NCBI RefSeq assembly: GCF_000196495.1
Contig: NC_011313.1
Span: 310,001 to 374,000, forward strand
Source of the DNA: Aliivibrio salmonicida LFI1238
Lineage (GTDB): Bacteria > Pseudomonadota > Gammaproteobacteria > Enterobacterales > Vibrionaceae
Reading direction: 5' to 3'
Length of the DNA stretch: 64,000 nucleotides
Shown here in pieces: positions 54,564 to 63,047 of the stretch (positions are counted from its first letter, which is position 1; each line of letters opens with the position of its first letter). The notes beneath the pieces were generated by a model. The model saw only the letters and a program-made list of their open reading frames with translations. It did not search any database and was not told the DNA's origin. Made by a program: the position numbers and the translations under genes.

Positions 54564-55872
54564 GAAATCTGTTGTTAATGCTCGTCACCATATTGTATTT
54601 ATTTTGGGGCTAGCGACTGCGTTATTTATCTCGTTTACGATTGAAACACGTGAAGCACCACAAGTACTTGGTAATATTACATTTGAAAGTACAGAGGTTA
54701 TTCCACTAAAAACGAGCCGTATTTTAACTCAAGAAGAATATCAATGGGCAAGTACTGCATGGCAGTATTTTGAGAATAATTATCAAGAAAATACAGGATT
54801 AGTGAATTCGGTTGATGGATATGAATCCACTACAATGTGGGACACTGCCTCATATATTATGGGGTTAATTTCAGCTGAAAAATTGAATGTGATTACTGAT
54901 GATGTTTTTACCATCCGTATGGAAAAGGTATTACATACATTAGCTCGCTTACCTCTTGTTGATAATCGCTTGCCGAACAAAGCTTATAATACAGTGACAC
55001 TTGAAATGGTAGATTATACGAATCAACCTACACCAAAAGGAATTGGTTGGTCTGCCATTGATATTGGTCGAATTCTTGTTCCTTTTAATATTATTGCTTG
55101 GCAATATCCGCAATTTAATAAGCATGTAAATAATGTGCTTAATGCATGGCATGTGGGTGACATGATTAAGGATGGTTATTTATATGGTTCCCGTCTTTCA
55201 ACCTCTTTTGATGGGTTTGAATTAGTGCAAGAAGGGCGAATAGGATACGAAGAATATGCGGCCAAATCGATGTCATTGATGGGGCGGGATGTATTTAATG
55301 CGATGAAATATATAGACTATTTGGAGTTTAAAACCATTAGTGGTGTTGAAGTTCCTACGGATCTTCGTGATCCTGCAAAATACCATGCACATAACTATGT
55401 GGTGAGTGAATCTTATATTCTTGATAGTTTAGAATTTGGTGCGGACAGTGTTTCGAAAGTATTTGCACATCGAGTTTATCAAGCTCAAGAATCTCGCTAT
55501 AACGAAACGGGAATTGTTACTGCGGTAAGTGAAGATAACCTCGATCAAGCGCCTTACTTTGTCTACAACACCGTTTTCTCTGATGGGAAAGAATGGAACG
55601 CAATTACCGATACGGGTGAAGATGCTTCTGAATTTAAATCCTTATCAACCAAGGCTGCATTTGGTTGGTATGCCTTATATCAAACCGATTATACTGATTT
55701 ATTAATTCATGAAGCACAAGATTTATTTTCAGAAAATAAAGGTTGGTATTCTGGCCGTTACGAAGTAAGCGGAGAGATAAATAAAGCCATTACAGCAAAC
55801 ACGAATGGCATTGTTTTAGAGTCTCTTGCTTACATTGAAAATGGTTCATTACTTAGTGTTGGCGCGAAGTAA
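54553..55872 (+). CDS. DUF3131 protein 1, membrane-anchored
   Basis: This is a 439-aa protein with a short cytosolic head and one N-terminal membrane helix (about residues 12-30), so the DUF3131 domain is periplasmic. DUF3131 is an alpha/alpha-barrel domain related in fold to glycoside hydrolases. Conserved blocks are NTGLVNSVDGY, WDTASY (Asp97), PNKAYNT, EGRIGYEEYAA and AHNYVVSESY. The role is probably to process the glycan made by the GT2 enzyme, whose gene end it overlaps by 11 nt. Confidence 0.88.
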   Translation: MEFKKSVVNARHHIVFILGLATALFISFTIETREAPQVLGNITFESTEVIPLKTSRILTQEEYQWASTAWQYFENNYQENTGLVNSVDGYESTTMWDTASYIMGLISAEKLNVITDDVFTIRMEKVLHTLARLPLVDNRLPNKAYNTVTLEMVDYTNQPTPKGIGWSAIDIGRILVPFNIIAWQYPQFNKHVNNVLNAWHVGDMIKDGYLYGSRLSTSFDGFELVQEGRIGYEEYAAKSMSLMGRDVFNAMKYIDYLEFKTISGVEVPTDLRDPAKYHAHNYVVSESYILDSLEFGADSVSKVFAHRVYQAQESRYNETGIVTAVSEDNLDQAPYFVYNTVFSDGKEWNAITDTGEDASEFKSLSTKAAFGWYALYQTDYTDLLIHEAQDLFSENKGWYSGRYEVSGEINKAITANTNGIVLESLAYIENGSLLSVGAK

Positions 55873-55898
55873 CGATAATTGGGATAAGGAGAACCTTT

Positions 55899-57302
55899 AT
55901 GCGTTATATCTCAATCGGATTACTGAGTTTACTCATCGTTGGATGTGGTAATAAATATGATCAATTCTCAGAAGATATCATAGAAAAGAAAGATCACTGG
56001 ACAGTACCTAAAGCTCGTCAAAGTAAGTTGACAGAGAAAGAAATGGACATGGCCAATATTGCTTGGAAATATTTTGAAAATAATTACCAAGAATCGACCG
56101 GTCTAGTGAATGCGGTAAATAATTATCCGTCAGTCACCTGGTGGGATGCCGCGTCCTATTTAGCGGGAATGACCAGTGCGTATGAACTGGGAATTATCAC
56201 GAAAGAAGAATTTGATCGCCGTTTAATTAAATTCTTAACGACATTAAACACGCTAGATCTGTTCCGTGGGGAACTGCCAAATAAAGCTTACAATACACAA
56301 AATGCGGCAAAAGTGGATTACGGTAATCAACCGGGGGAAATTGGTTACTCAGCTTTAGATCTAGGGCGTTTACTTATTTGGCTTCATATTTTAAAAAACC
56401 GGTATCCAGAGTTTGCGACCAGTATTGACTCTGTCGTATTACGATGGAACTTCTGTAACGTAGTTGATGAAAATGGCACTATGTTTGGGGCTTTACTTGA
56501 AAAAGGAAAACCCGTTCAATATCTTCAAGAAGGTCGTTTAGGGTACGAAGAATACGCAGCGAAAGGGTTCCAACTTTGGGGTTTTGATACCTCTCAAGCC
56601 TCTATGCCTGAACCGTATGGGACGATTAATTTATTTGGCTATGATGTACCTTATGACACGCGTGATCCTCGTAAATTGAAAGCACACAGCTATGTTGTTA
56701 CTGAAAGTTATGTACTTGATGCGATTGAATTAGGATGGGATTTAACAACGGACCACAGCCCTCATGATACTAGCTACTCAAACGGATGGATGGCGGAGTT
56801 TGCTCTGAATATTTATCGTGTTCAAGAGGAGCGTTATAACCAAATGGGTATTATCACTGCTCGTACTGAGCATCAGTTAGCAGGTGCTCCATACTTTGTG
56901 TATGACACGATTTATACCGATGGATTTGCTTGGAATACTATTTCTGAAAATGGGGAATTTTTACCACAATATTCCGCCGTTGCCGTAAAAGGTGCGATGG
57001 GGATGTGGGTGTTATGGAATACGCCATATACAGATTTATTGTTTGATCATATTGCTAATTTATATGATCGAGAAAAAGGATTTTATGAAGGTATTTTTGA
57101 AAATGGTACAGGTCGGATTAATACGTTTACATCAAATAATAACGGTATAACTCTTGAGATTTTACTTTATAAAGAACAAGGAAAACTCTTAACTTATAAA
57201 GATAATGTTGCACCGAGTTTATGGGAAAAAGCATTAGAAACCCCGTTTGGCTATGAAGGGCAATGTCTACCAAGAAAACCAATGAAGCCTTCTCGTCTGT
57301 AG
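55899..57302 (+). CDS. DUF3131 protein 2, lipoprotein
   Basis: This is a 467-aa lipoprotein with lipobox LLIVGC (Cys16, then Gly). The domain is the same as in the previous protein: STGLVNAVNNY, WDAASY (Asp83), PNKAYNT, EGRLGYEEYAA, AHSYVVTESY. All the residues conserved in copy 1 are present. Outer-membrane placement is likely because the residue after Cys is not Asp. AAGGAGAACC precedes the start. Confidence 0.9.
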   Translation: MRYISIGLLSLLIVGCGNKYDQFSEDIIEKKDHWTVPKARQSKLTEKEMDMANIAWKYFENNYQESTGLVNAVNNYPSVTWWDAASYLAGMTSAYELGIITKEEFDRRLIKFLTTLNTLDLFRGELPNKAYNTQNAAKVDYGNQPGEIGYSALDLGRLLIWLHILKNRYPEFATSIDSVVLRWNFCNVVDENGTMFGALLEKGKPVQYLQEGRLGYEEYAAKGFQLWGFDTSQASMPEPYGTINLFGYDVPYDTRDPRKLKAHSYVVTESYVLDAIELGWDLTTDHSPHDTSYSNGWMAEFALNIYRVQEERYNQMGIITARTEHQLAGAPYFVYDTIYTDGFAWNTISENGEFLPQYSAVAVKGAMGMWVLWNTPYTDLLFDHIANLYDREKGFYEGIFENGTGRINTFTSNNNGITLEILLYKEQGKLLTYKDNVAPSLWEKALETPFGYEGQCLPRKPMKPSRL

Positions 57303-57322
57303 TATTGATAAAGGAAGATGAA

Positions 57323-58705
57323 TTGCTAAAAAGTGCAGTACTGATCTTAATTAGCCTTCTTTTGTCATCCTGTGGCGTTTTGTATAAAGGCGTTCAAGAT
57401 GGAGTGAGTTCTCTTAATCAGTCACAGGCAATACGACAAGGTAGGTATGGCGATTTAACTGAAGGTGAGCTTGAATGGGCTCGCCTTGCTTGGGTTTATG
57501 TTGAAAATAATACTCAGTTAAAAACCGGTCTTGTTAATAGTATTGATAATTATCCAACCACCAATATGTCAGGTATTGCCGATTATTTATTAGCATTGAC
57601 CGCCGCGCGTGAATTTGAATTCATCACTAGTAAAGAACACGATGAACGCCTTTCTCTTGTGTTAACGTTTCTTAATGAAATGCCTTTAAGCATCGGACAA
57701 ATTCCGAATAAAGTATACAGCACCCAAACAGGTCAAATGGTTGATTATGGTAATCAACCTAATGACATCGGTTGGTCCTCAATTGATGTAGGTCGGTTAT
57801 TGATTGTTCTTGCTATCGTTAAGCAATATAACCCTCAATTTATTGAATATATTGATAAAGCGGTATTGAAATGGAATTTCTGTGAGCTCGTTAATGAAGA
57901 GGGGGAGTTGTTTGGTGGAACGGTTAATAACGGCAATGTTACTCGTTATAAAGAAGGGCGTTTAGGCGTTGAAGAATATACGTCTTATGGTTATTTAGAT
58001 TGGCAAATTGTGCCAGAAAAGGCGATGAGATTGGATCCTTATAATGTAGCAAACATGTACGGTATTGATTTCTTATTTGATGGACGCGATCCTCGCCTTT
58101 TTGATATTCTTCGCCCTGTGTATAGCACACCTTATTTGCGTTTAGGATTAGAATTTAATTGGGATGATATTGTCGATATGGATTCTAGTGACGCAACTCA
58201 TAGTAATGAAGTAATGTCTGCAATGGCGGATTCAATGTATCGAATTCAAGAAGCTCGTTGGGATCATGAACGTATTTACACCGCAAGAGGAGAACACATT
58301 GTATCTGGTGAACCTTATTTTGTTTATGATGCGATTTACGCTCTAGGAACCCCTTGGATTACCTTGTCTGAAGACGGAAGCTCGTATGATGAATTAGCAC
58401 TTGTTTCGACTCGTGTTGCTTTCCAGATGTGGGCACTATGGCGTACAGATTATACCGATAGATTAATGGTTCTTGTTCAAGAATTGTATGATCCTGATCG
58501 TGGCTGGTATGAAGGACGTTATGAGTTAAACAGTCGTTATGAAAAAAGCATCTCCCTTCAGACCAATGCTGGCGTACTAGAAGCACTACTTTATAAGGCG
58601 AGAGGGAAGTTATACCAACCTGAGAAAAGCAAAGAATATCGAGATGTACAGTTTAAATCTCGTTTCTCTCATCCTGGACATTGTTTAGTGGAGACGTTCC
58701 GATGA
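57323..58705 (+). CDS. DUF3131 protein 3, divergent lipoprotein
   Basis: This is a 460-aa lipoprotein from TTG 57323 (MLKSAVLILISLLLSSCG, Cys18). AAGGAAG lies 5 nt upstream, and no ATG in frame gives a better signal peptide. The DUF3131 fold is kept (KTGLVNSIDNY, PNKVYST, EGRLGVEEY). The WDxASY block reads SGIADY and the VxESY block reads YSTPY, so two acidic residues conserved in copies 1 and 2 are absent. It may be a non-catalytic partner. Confidence 0.85.
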   Translation: MLKSAVLILISLLLSSCGVLYKGVQDGVSSLNQSQAIRQGRYGDLTEGELEWARLAWVYVENNTQLKTGLVNSIDNYPTTNMSGIADYLLALTAAREFEFITSKEHDERLSLVLTFLNEMPLSIGQIPNKVYSTQTGQMVDYGNQPNDIGWSSIDVGRLLIVLAIVKQYNPQFIEYIDKAVLKWNFCELVNEEGELFGGTVNNGNVTRYKEGRLGVEEYTSYGYLDWQIVPEKAMRLDPYNVANMYGIDFLFDGRDPRLFDILRPVYSTPYLRLGLEFNWDDIVDMDSSDATHSNEVMSAMADSMYRIQEARWDHERIYTARGEHIVSGEPYFVYDAIYALGTPWITLSEDGSSYDELALVSTRVAFQMWALWRTDYTDRLMVLVQELYDPDRGWYEGRYELNSRYEKSISLQTNAGVLEALLYKARGKLYQPEKSKEYRDVQFKSRFSHPGHCLVETFR

Positions 58706-59676
58706 TGCAATATAAATTGATTTCTTTGGTGATAATTCTTTCTATTGGTTCACCTTTAGTTTCAGCAAAGGTCGTTGATATTGAATTGTCAATTTATGGC
58801 AAAGGAACGATATTAGCGAATAGCTCAAGAGAAAGGCAATCGGCGGATTACTGGCATCAATTATCGAATAAAATTATGGCTTCGGAATCTAAGCTCGGAG
58901 CACAAAGAATGTGGCAATACGCGGGTCTATCTGAGGCATTGGCCGCTATCGCTGCGAGTAAGCGTAATGATGTTAAGGCCTATGAATATTGGTCCAATAG
59001 CACTCGTTATTTATTAACGGGAGGAACTGAATGGTCACAGATGCAGAAGTACCTCCACCGTCGTTACGAGAATATAAATACTCAATTATCAACTCAACTG
59101 ACGTCTTCAGATATTGGTATATCATTAGATAATGAATGGCAACAAGAACTGACAATATTACAAATATGGGAAGATAAACTCGGAGTTTTTGCCTTTAAAG
59201 GGCCTAAGTTAGGATTGAAATCAAACTCTTCTGGTGATTATTCAAACGGTGGCGGTGGTGCTATAGCCACACCAAATTACAACTCTACACGTACAATAAA
59301 AACGTCTGATGGGAAGAAAAAGCTAACGGGACTCGGTGGTTCTTTTTCTCGGGGGCAAAGTATCATTCCTGTAGCCAGTGAAGGGGAAGAAAGCGTGCTT
59401 GATGATGCTAAAATAATAGAAGTGGAAGATTTATCTACGTCTTCTGAGATGAGTCGTTCTAGTGGTAAAAACTCGGATATTGTCGTGATTACCCCAGATG
59501 AAGAATTTGATTACCGAACCGTAGAGAAAGATAATAAAGATAATAAATTGCCAGTTGAAGAGGTGACGTATAATCCCATTCATAAAGCGAATATCGGCAA
59601 TGTTGATGAAAATACAGTAGAAGTATTACAGCGTAGAACCTTTATCCCTGTAGTTAATGATGAAGAGCCTAAATAG
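58702..59676 (+). CDS. Exported protein of unknown function, last gene of the GT2-DUF3131 operon
   Basis: This is a 324-aa protein with a signal peptide (about 21 residues, ending SPLVSA). The N-terminal part (to about residue 170) is helical; the rest is low-complexity, acidic and Ser/Gly-rich, and looks disordered. No family is recognised. ATG 58702 overlaps the previous stop (ATGA), showing translational coupling. It may be a periplasmic partner in polymer export. A bidirectional terminator follows. Confidence 0.75.
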   Translation: MMQYKLISLVIILSIGSPLVSAKVVDIELSIYGKGTILANSSRERQSADYWHQLSNKIMASESKLGAQRMWQYAGLSEALAAIAASKRNDVKAYEYWSNSTRYLLTGGTEWSQMQKYLHRRYENINTQLSTQLTSSDIGISLDNEWQQELTILQIWEDKLGVFAFKGPKLGLKSNSSGDYSNGGGGAIATPNYNSTRTIKTSDGKKKLTGLGGSFSRGQSIIPVASEGEESVLDDAKIIEVEDLSTSSEMSRSSGKNSDIVVITPDEEFDYRTVEKDNKDNKLPVEEVTYNPIHKANIGNVDENTVEVLQRRTFIPVVNDEEPK

Positions 59677-59686
59677 GCTCGTTCAG

Positions 59687-59720
59687 AGGTAAACGCTTAA
59701 ATTAATTTAAGCGTTTACCT
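59687..59720. terminator. 34-bp perfect palindrome between convergent operons
   Basis: The two 17-nt halves (59687-59703 and 59704-59720) are perfectly complementary. It overlaps the 3' end of the kinase gene on the minus strand. It probably ends both transcripts. Confidence 0.75.
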
Positions 59721-60142
59721 AGATAGAAGGTATTCTTACCGTCTTTATTTTCATAGGCAATGGTGTCCATTAGTTGTTCTACAATAATAAATCCACGACC
59801 TGAGGTAAGCCATGTTTCGGGCTTATTTTCTTCTGGTACGACAAAACTTTTCTCTGTCGACTCAACGAGTACTTCTTGAGGGAGAGATTGCCCGTAGTCC
59901 GATATTTCCATTAATAACATACGTGGTGTTTGTAAGTATGACTTAATCTCAATAACTGGCCCATCTTGATTAAGATAAGCGTGCTCATAAGCGTTGTTTA
60001 CCATTTCAACCAAGCATAACTCAGCTTGATTCATGGTGTCTTCCTCAATATTTAGGGCTTCCCAATACTGTCTAATATCATTAGACACCATTCGAGATGC
60101 CTCAATTGAACTCGAATAGGTGTTTGAAAAAATGGATTCCAC
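59702..60142 (-). CDS. RsbW-like serine protein kinase (anti-sigma type)
   Basis: This is a 146-aa HATPase_c_2 protein from GTG 60142, which has GGAGAGGA upstream and follows the previous stop by 19 bp. N box: LCLVEMVNNAYEHAY. G1 box: ISDYGQSLP. G2 box: GRGFIIVEQLMD. In the family it phosphorylates the STAS partner and releases or binds a target in response. The STAS gene lies two genes upstream in the same operon. Confidence 0.88.
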   Translation of the reverse strand: MESIFSNTYSSSIEASRMVSNDIRQYWEALNIEEDTMNQAELCLVEMVNNAYEHAYLNQDGPVIEIKSYLQTPRMLLMEISDYGQSLPQEVLVESTEKSFVVPEENKPETWLTSGRGFIIVEQLMDTIAYENKDGKNTFYLGKRLN

Positions 60143-60161
60143 AGTTCCTCTCCTCCTTGTT

Positions 60162-61307
60162 CTATTTTTCGGTTGTGCCGTTAGTAAAAGCAGACATATC
60201 CGATAAGGTGTCATTCATGACGGTTGAAATGCATTTCTTACTCATTTCGGAGTAAGAGGTGCTGTTTCCTTCCCTATCAATACAGTAATTATTAAAGACA
60301 GTTTTTTGATCTAATAACATGAAGTCTTTTATGTGAATATAATCATAGATTAATGAATTACGGACTATTGCTTCAGAGTCGACGGTACAGTTGGGACTAA
60401 TAACGGTTGGTCCCTCAATTGTTGCACCTGGCTTAATATGGCAACCACTGGAGATCACTACGGGTGGCGTAATATTACAGTGTTTGAAATCAATCACTGT
60501 ATTAATACCAACCCAAATGCCTGATTTTATTTGTGTTCCTGGAATGGGATAGCCATTTACTTTCCCATTGAGTATGTCATTAGTGACGTCCCAAATATCC
60601 GTAATATTACCGACGTCTAGCCATTGAAAATCCATTGTTACGGCATAAAAAGGGATGTTTCGTGCCACTAATTGTGGGAATAACTCACTACCAATATCAT
60701 ATTCTCCCTCTGCTGGGATAAAATCGAAGATAGCGGGTTCGAAAATATAAATCCCAGTATTGGCTTGATTTGATAAAGCAGCTTCTACTGTGGGTTTTTC
60801 TTGGAAATGAGTAATTAATCCATGCTGATCAGAGACGACGATACCGTATTTATGAATATCTTCGTTAAGTACGGCTTTAGTCACGATCGTTGCAATCCCC
60901 CCTTTTTCTTTATGATGTTTAACCGCTTTAGTGAGATCCAAATCAATCCAGGCATCACCGCAAACCACAATAAAAGTATCATCAAAAAAACCAGAGAATT
61001 GTTGGATTTTTTGCATACCACCAGCAGAACCTAATGTTTTACTTTTGAATTCACCATTAATAATCTCCCCTTCGTAAGAATAGGAAAGTTGAGTGTTAAA
61101 ATGGTGACCATCTCTAAAGTAGCCTTCAATAACTTCCGATAAATGACTGGTATTGATGACTATTTTATTTATGTTATGTTTAGCAAAAAGTTCAATCATG
61201 GATTCCATTACCGGTTTACCCAAGATGGGAATCATTGGTTTTGGTATTGTGTGGGTAATTGGTTTTACTCTTGTGCCTTTACCCGCGGCTAAAATCATGC
61301 CTTTCAT
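60162..61307 (-). CDS. Sugar-1-phosphate nucleotidyltransferase
   Basis: This is a 381-aa enzyme of the ManC/RmlA/GlmU type. The N-terminal nucleotide-binding motif is MILAAGKGTRVKP with IPKPMIPILGKP. The Mg-binding Asp is in VVCGDAWIDL, the sugar-binding EKP in QEKPTVEAAL, and NTGIYIF follows. The C-terminal third (about 260-345) has left-handed beta-helix repeats. It makes an NDP-sugar, possibly GDP-mannose, for the polymer in this cluster. It lies between the STAS and kinase genes, which ties sugar supply to the partner switch. Confidence 0.88.
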   Translation of the reverse strand: MKGMILAAGKGTRVKPITHTIPKPMIPILGKPVMESMIELFAKHNINKIVINTSHLSEVIEGYFRDGHHFNTQLSYSYEGEIINGEFKSKTLGSAGGMQKIQQFSGFFDDTFIVVCGDAWIDLDLTKAVKHHKEKGGIATIVTKAVLNEDIHKYGIVVSDQHGLITHFQEKPTVEAALSNQANTGIYIFEPAIFDFIPAEGEYDIGSELFPQLVARNIPFYAVTMDFQWLDVGNITDIWDVTNDILNGKVNGYPIPGTQIKSGIWVGINTVIDFKHCNITPPVVISSGCHIKPGATIEGPTVISPNCTVDSEAIVRNSLIYDYIHIKDFMLLDQKTVFNNYCIDREGNSTSYSEMSKKCISTVMNDTLSDMSAFTNGTTEK

Positions 61308-61320
61308 ATAGACTCCTTTA

Positions 61321-61653
61321 TTATGCTGAGGTTAGCATTGCATCCTTAAGCGTTGGATAATTTGGGATTAATCTATCCATACGAGTGAGCTTTAATAAGT
61401 CTTCGACTGGTTTTTGTAGATTAATAACGCTTACGGTTTTTCCTCTGCATAGTTTATAGACTCCCATGATGGCACCAAGGCCACTGCTATCCATAAACCG
61501 CACACTGCTGAGATCAAGAATAAGATGGTCACCAAATTGGCTTAATAAATCCTCCGCCTCTTTACGAAATTGAGGCGCCAGTTTCGCATCAAAGCGTTCT
61601 TCGTTTACCTGAAGAATTGTGCATTTACCTTGGTTGTTAATTTCGTATTGCAT
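61321..61653 (-). CDS. STAS-domain anti-sigma-factor antagonist-like protein
   Basis: This is a 110-aa STAS protein. The phospho-site loop FMDSSGLGAI puts Ser56 in DSSG, the same number as SypA. GAGGA lies 7 nt before the start, and the gene overlaps the end of the phosphatase gene by 49 nt. It is the expected substrate of the RsbW-like kinase and PP2C phosphatase of this operon. Confidence 0.9.
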   Translation of the reverse strand: MQYEINNQGKCTILQVNEERFDAKLAPQFRKEAEDLLSQFGDHLILDLSSVRFMDSSGLGAIMGVYKLCRGKTVSVINLQKPVEDLLKLTRMDRLIPNYPTLKDAMLTSA

Positions 61654-62852
61654 GAGTCATCCTCTTGTTTAGAATAGCCTTTCCACCCTACAGCAAGCAC
61701 ACTCACATCATCTTCAAACGTATCAGATTCATGCCATGTCCTTACTCTATTAACGAGCAGTTCGGTTTGTAAATGAGTGGGATGGGAGCGAATATCCATA
61801 ATGGTTTTTCTAAGCCCATCTTCAGAAAATTGTATGTTGTCTTTTTCGGCTTCGGTAATCCCGTCAGAATAAAGCCATATTTTATCGCCAGGATCTAACT
61901 GTATGCTGGCAGATTGATATTCAACAAAATCAAACGCCCCTACTACAAAGTTATCGTGTCCAACCAGTTCGGCTTGTTCGGTTTTTTGGTGTAACCAAAC
62001 CAGTGGGGGATGCCCTGCTGAGCAATAATTTACTTCCCCAGTTTTGACATTAAGAACGGCATAAACTATGGTGAAATAAAGTTGAATTTTATCGTCACTA
62101 ATGTAGAGCTTGTTTAATTTATCGATGACTTCTTCTGGTGGGATAATTTTATTATTTACGTCTTTAACGATAGACGACGGCCCATCGATAACAGATAAAC
62201 TTTGCTGAACAGAAAATGACATGAGAGCGGATGAAACGCCATGGCCTGCCACATCAAATAAGTAGAAAGCAAGGTGGTCAGGGTCAAGTTGCATATAGCC
62301 CAACATATCACCGCCAATTTGAGCGCTTGGAATGGATATATAGTTAAGCTCAACCCCAGTGAAATTGGTTTGAGTGGGTAATAATTGACGAACGAGATCG
62401 CCTGCTGCATCAAGATCTTTACGTATTGTGGCGTAAGCTGAGTCGAGCTCTTGATTTTTATCTGTGATTTTATTATGTAATTCTAAGGTTCTGAATCCCG
62501 CTTTAACTCGTGCTTCTAATTCTTTTACATCAGCCCCTTTAACAATGAAATCATCCGCGCCCGCATTGATACCATCAATGATGGATCTTTGGTCGTTTTT
62601 ACCAGAAAGAAGGACAAAGAAAATGTAACGATCAAACTCGATCTCTTTTAATTTAGTACATAATTCAATGCCATCCATTTCAGGCATTATCCAATCACTT
62701 AGCACAAATTGAATGTGTGGATTTTCTGCCAAAATAGACATAGCCTCTAAGCCATTTTTGGCAGAGATAATATTGAATCCGCAACGTTTTAATAGAGATG
62801 ACATGAAAAGAAGACTAACCGGGTCATCGTCTACTACTAAAATGTATTCCAT
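61605..62852 (-). CDS. Receiver - PP2C (SpoIIE-type) phosphatase
   Basis: This is a 415-aa response regulator. The receiver (1-120) has Asp53 (VLSDWIMPEMD); the Lys is in IVKG, without the usual following Pro. A coiled-coil linker (about 120-150) leads to the PP2C domain: IGGDML at 179-184, FDVAGHG at 199-205 (Asp200), LYSDGITE at 328-334 (Asp330), EDDVSVLAV near 380. It should dephosphorylate the STAS partner when the receiver is phosphorylated. First gene of the minus operon; the cognate kinase is not adjacent. Confidence 0.92.
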   Translation of the reverse strand: MEYILVVDDDPVSLLFMSSLLKRCGFNIISAKNGLEAMSILAENPHIQFVLSDWIMPEMDGIELCTKLKEIEFDRYIFFVLLSGKNDQRSIIDGINAGADDFIVKGADVKELEARVKAGFRTLELHNKITDKNQELDSAYATIRKDLDAAGDLVRQLLPTQTNFTGVELNYISIPSAQIGGDMLGYMQLDPDHLAFYLFDVAGHGVSSALMSFSVQQSLSVIDGPSSIVKDVNNKIIPPEEVIDKLNKLYISDDKIQLYFTIVYAVLNVKTGEVNYCSAGHPPLVWLHQKTEQAELVGHDNFVVGAFDFVEYQSASIQLDPGDKIWLYSDGITEAEKDNIQFSEDGLRKTIMDIRSHPTHLQTELLVNRVRTWHESDTFEDDVSVLAVGWKGYSKQEDDSCNTKLTTKVNAQFFR

Positions 62853-63047
62853 TGAAAATCCTTTTCCTAAAAACCTGAAATAACTAGTATGTAATTGAAT
62901 ACTTTTACCTAGCTTAGGATATAAATTTTTAGATTCAAGGGGATATTTTTTATTTTTTATTTTGTGTTTATTTACTGGTTTTCTAATATGTCTTTCCTAT
63001 TATTTTTACGATAGTAATTCAATTCGGAAGAAGGAAAGGGTAACGTT

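Noticed and set aside
54553..58705. Triplicated genes as a misassembly
   Set aside because: The three copies differ strongly in sequence and in their N-terminal targeting signals, so they are true paralogues.
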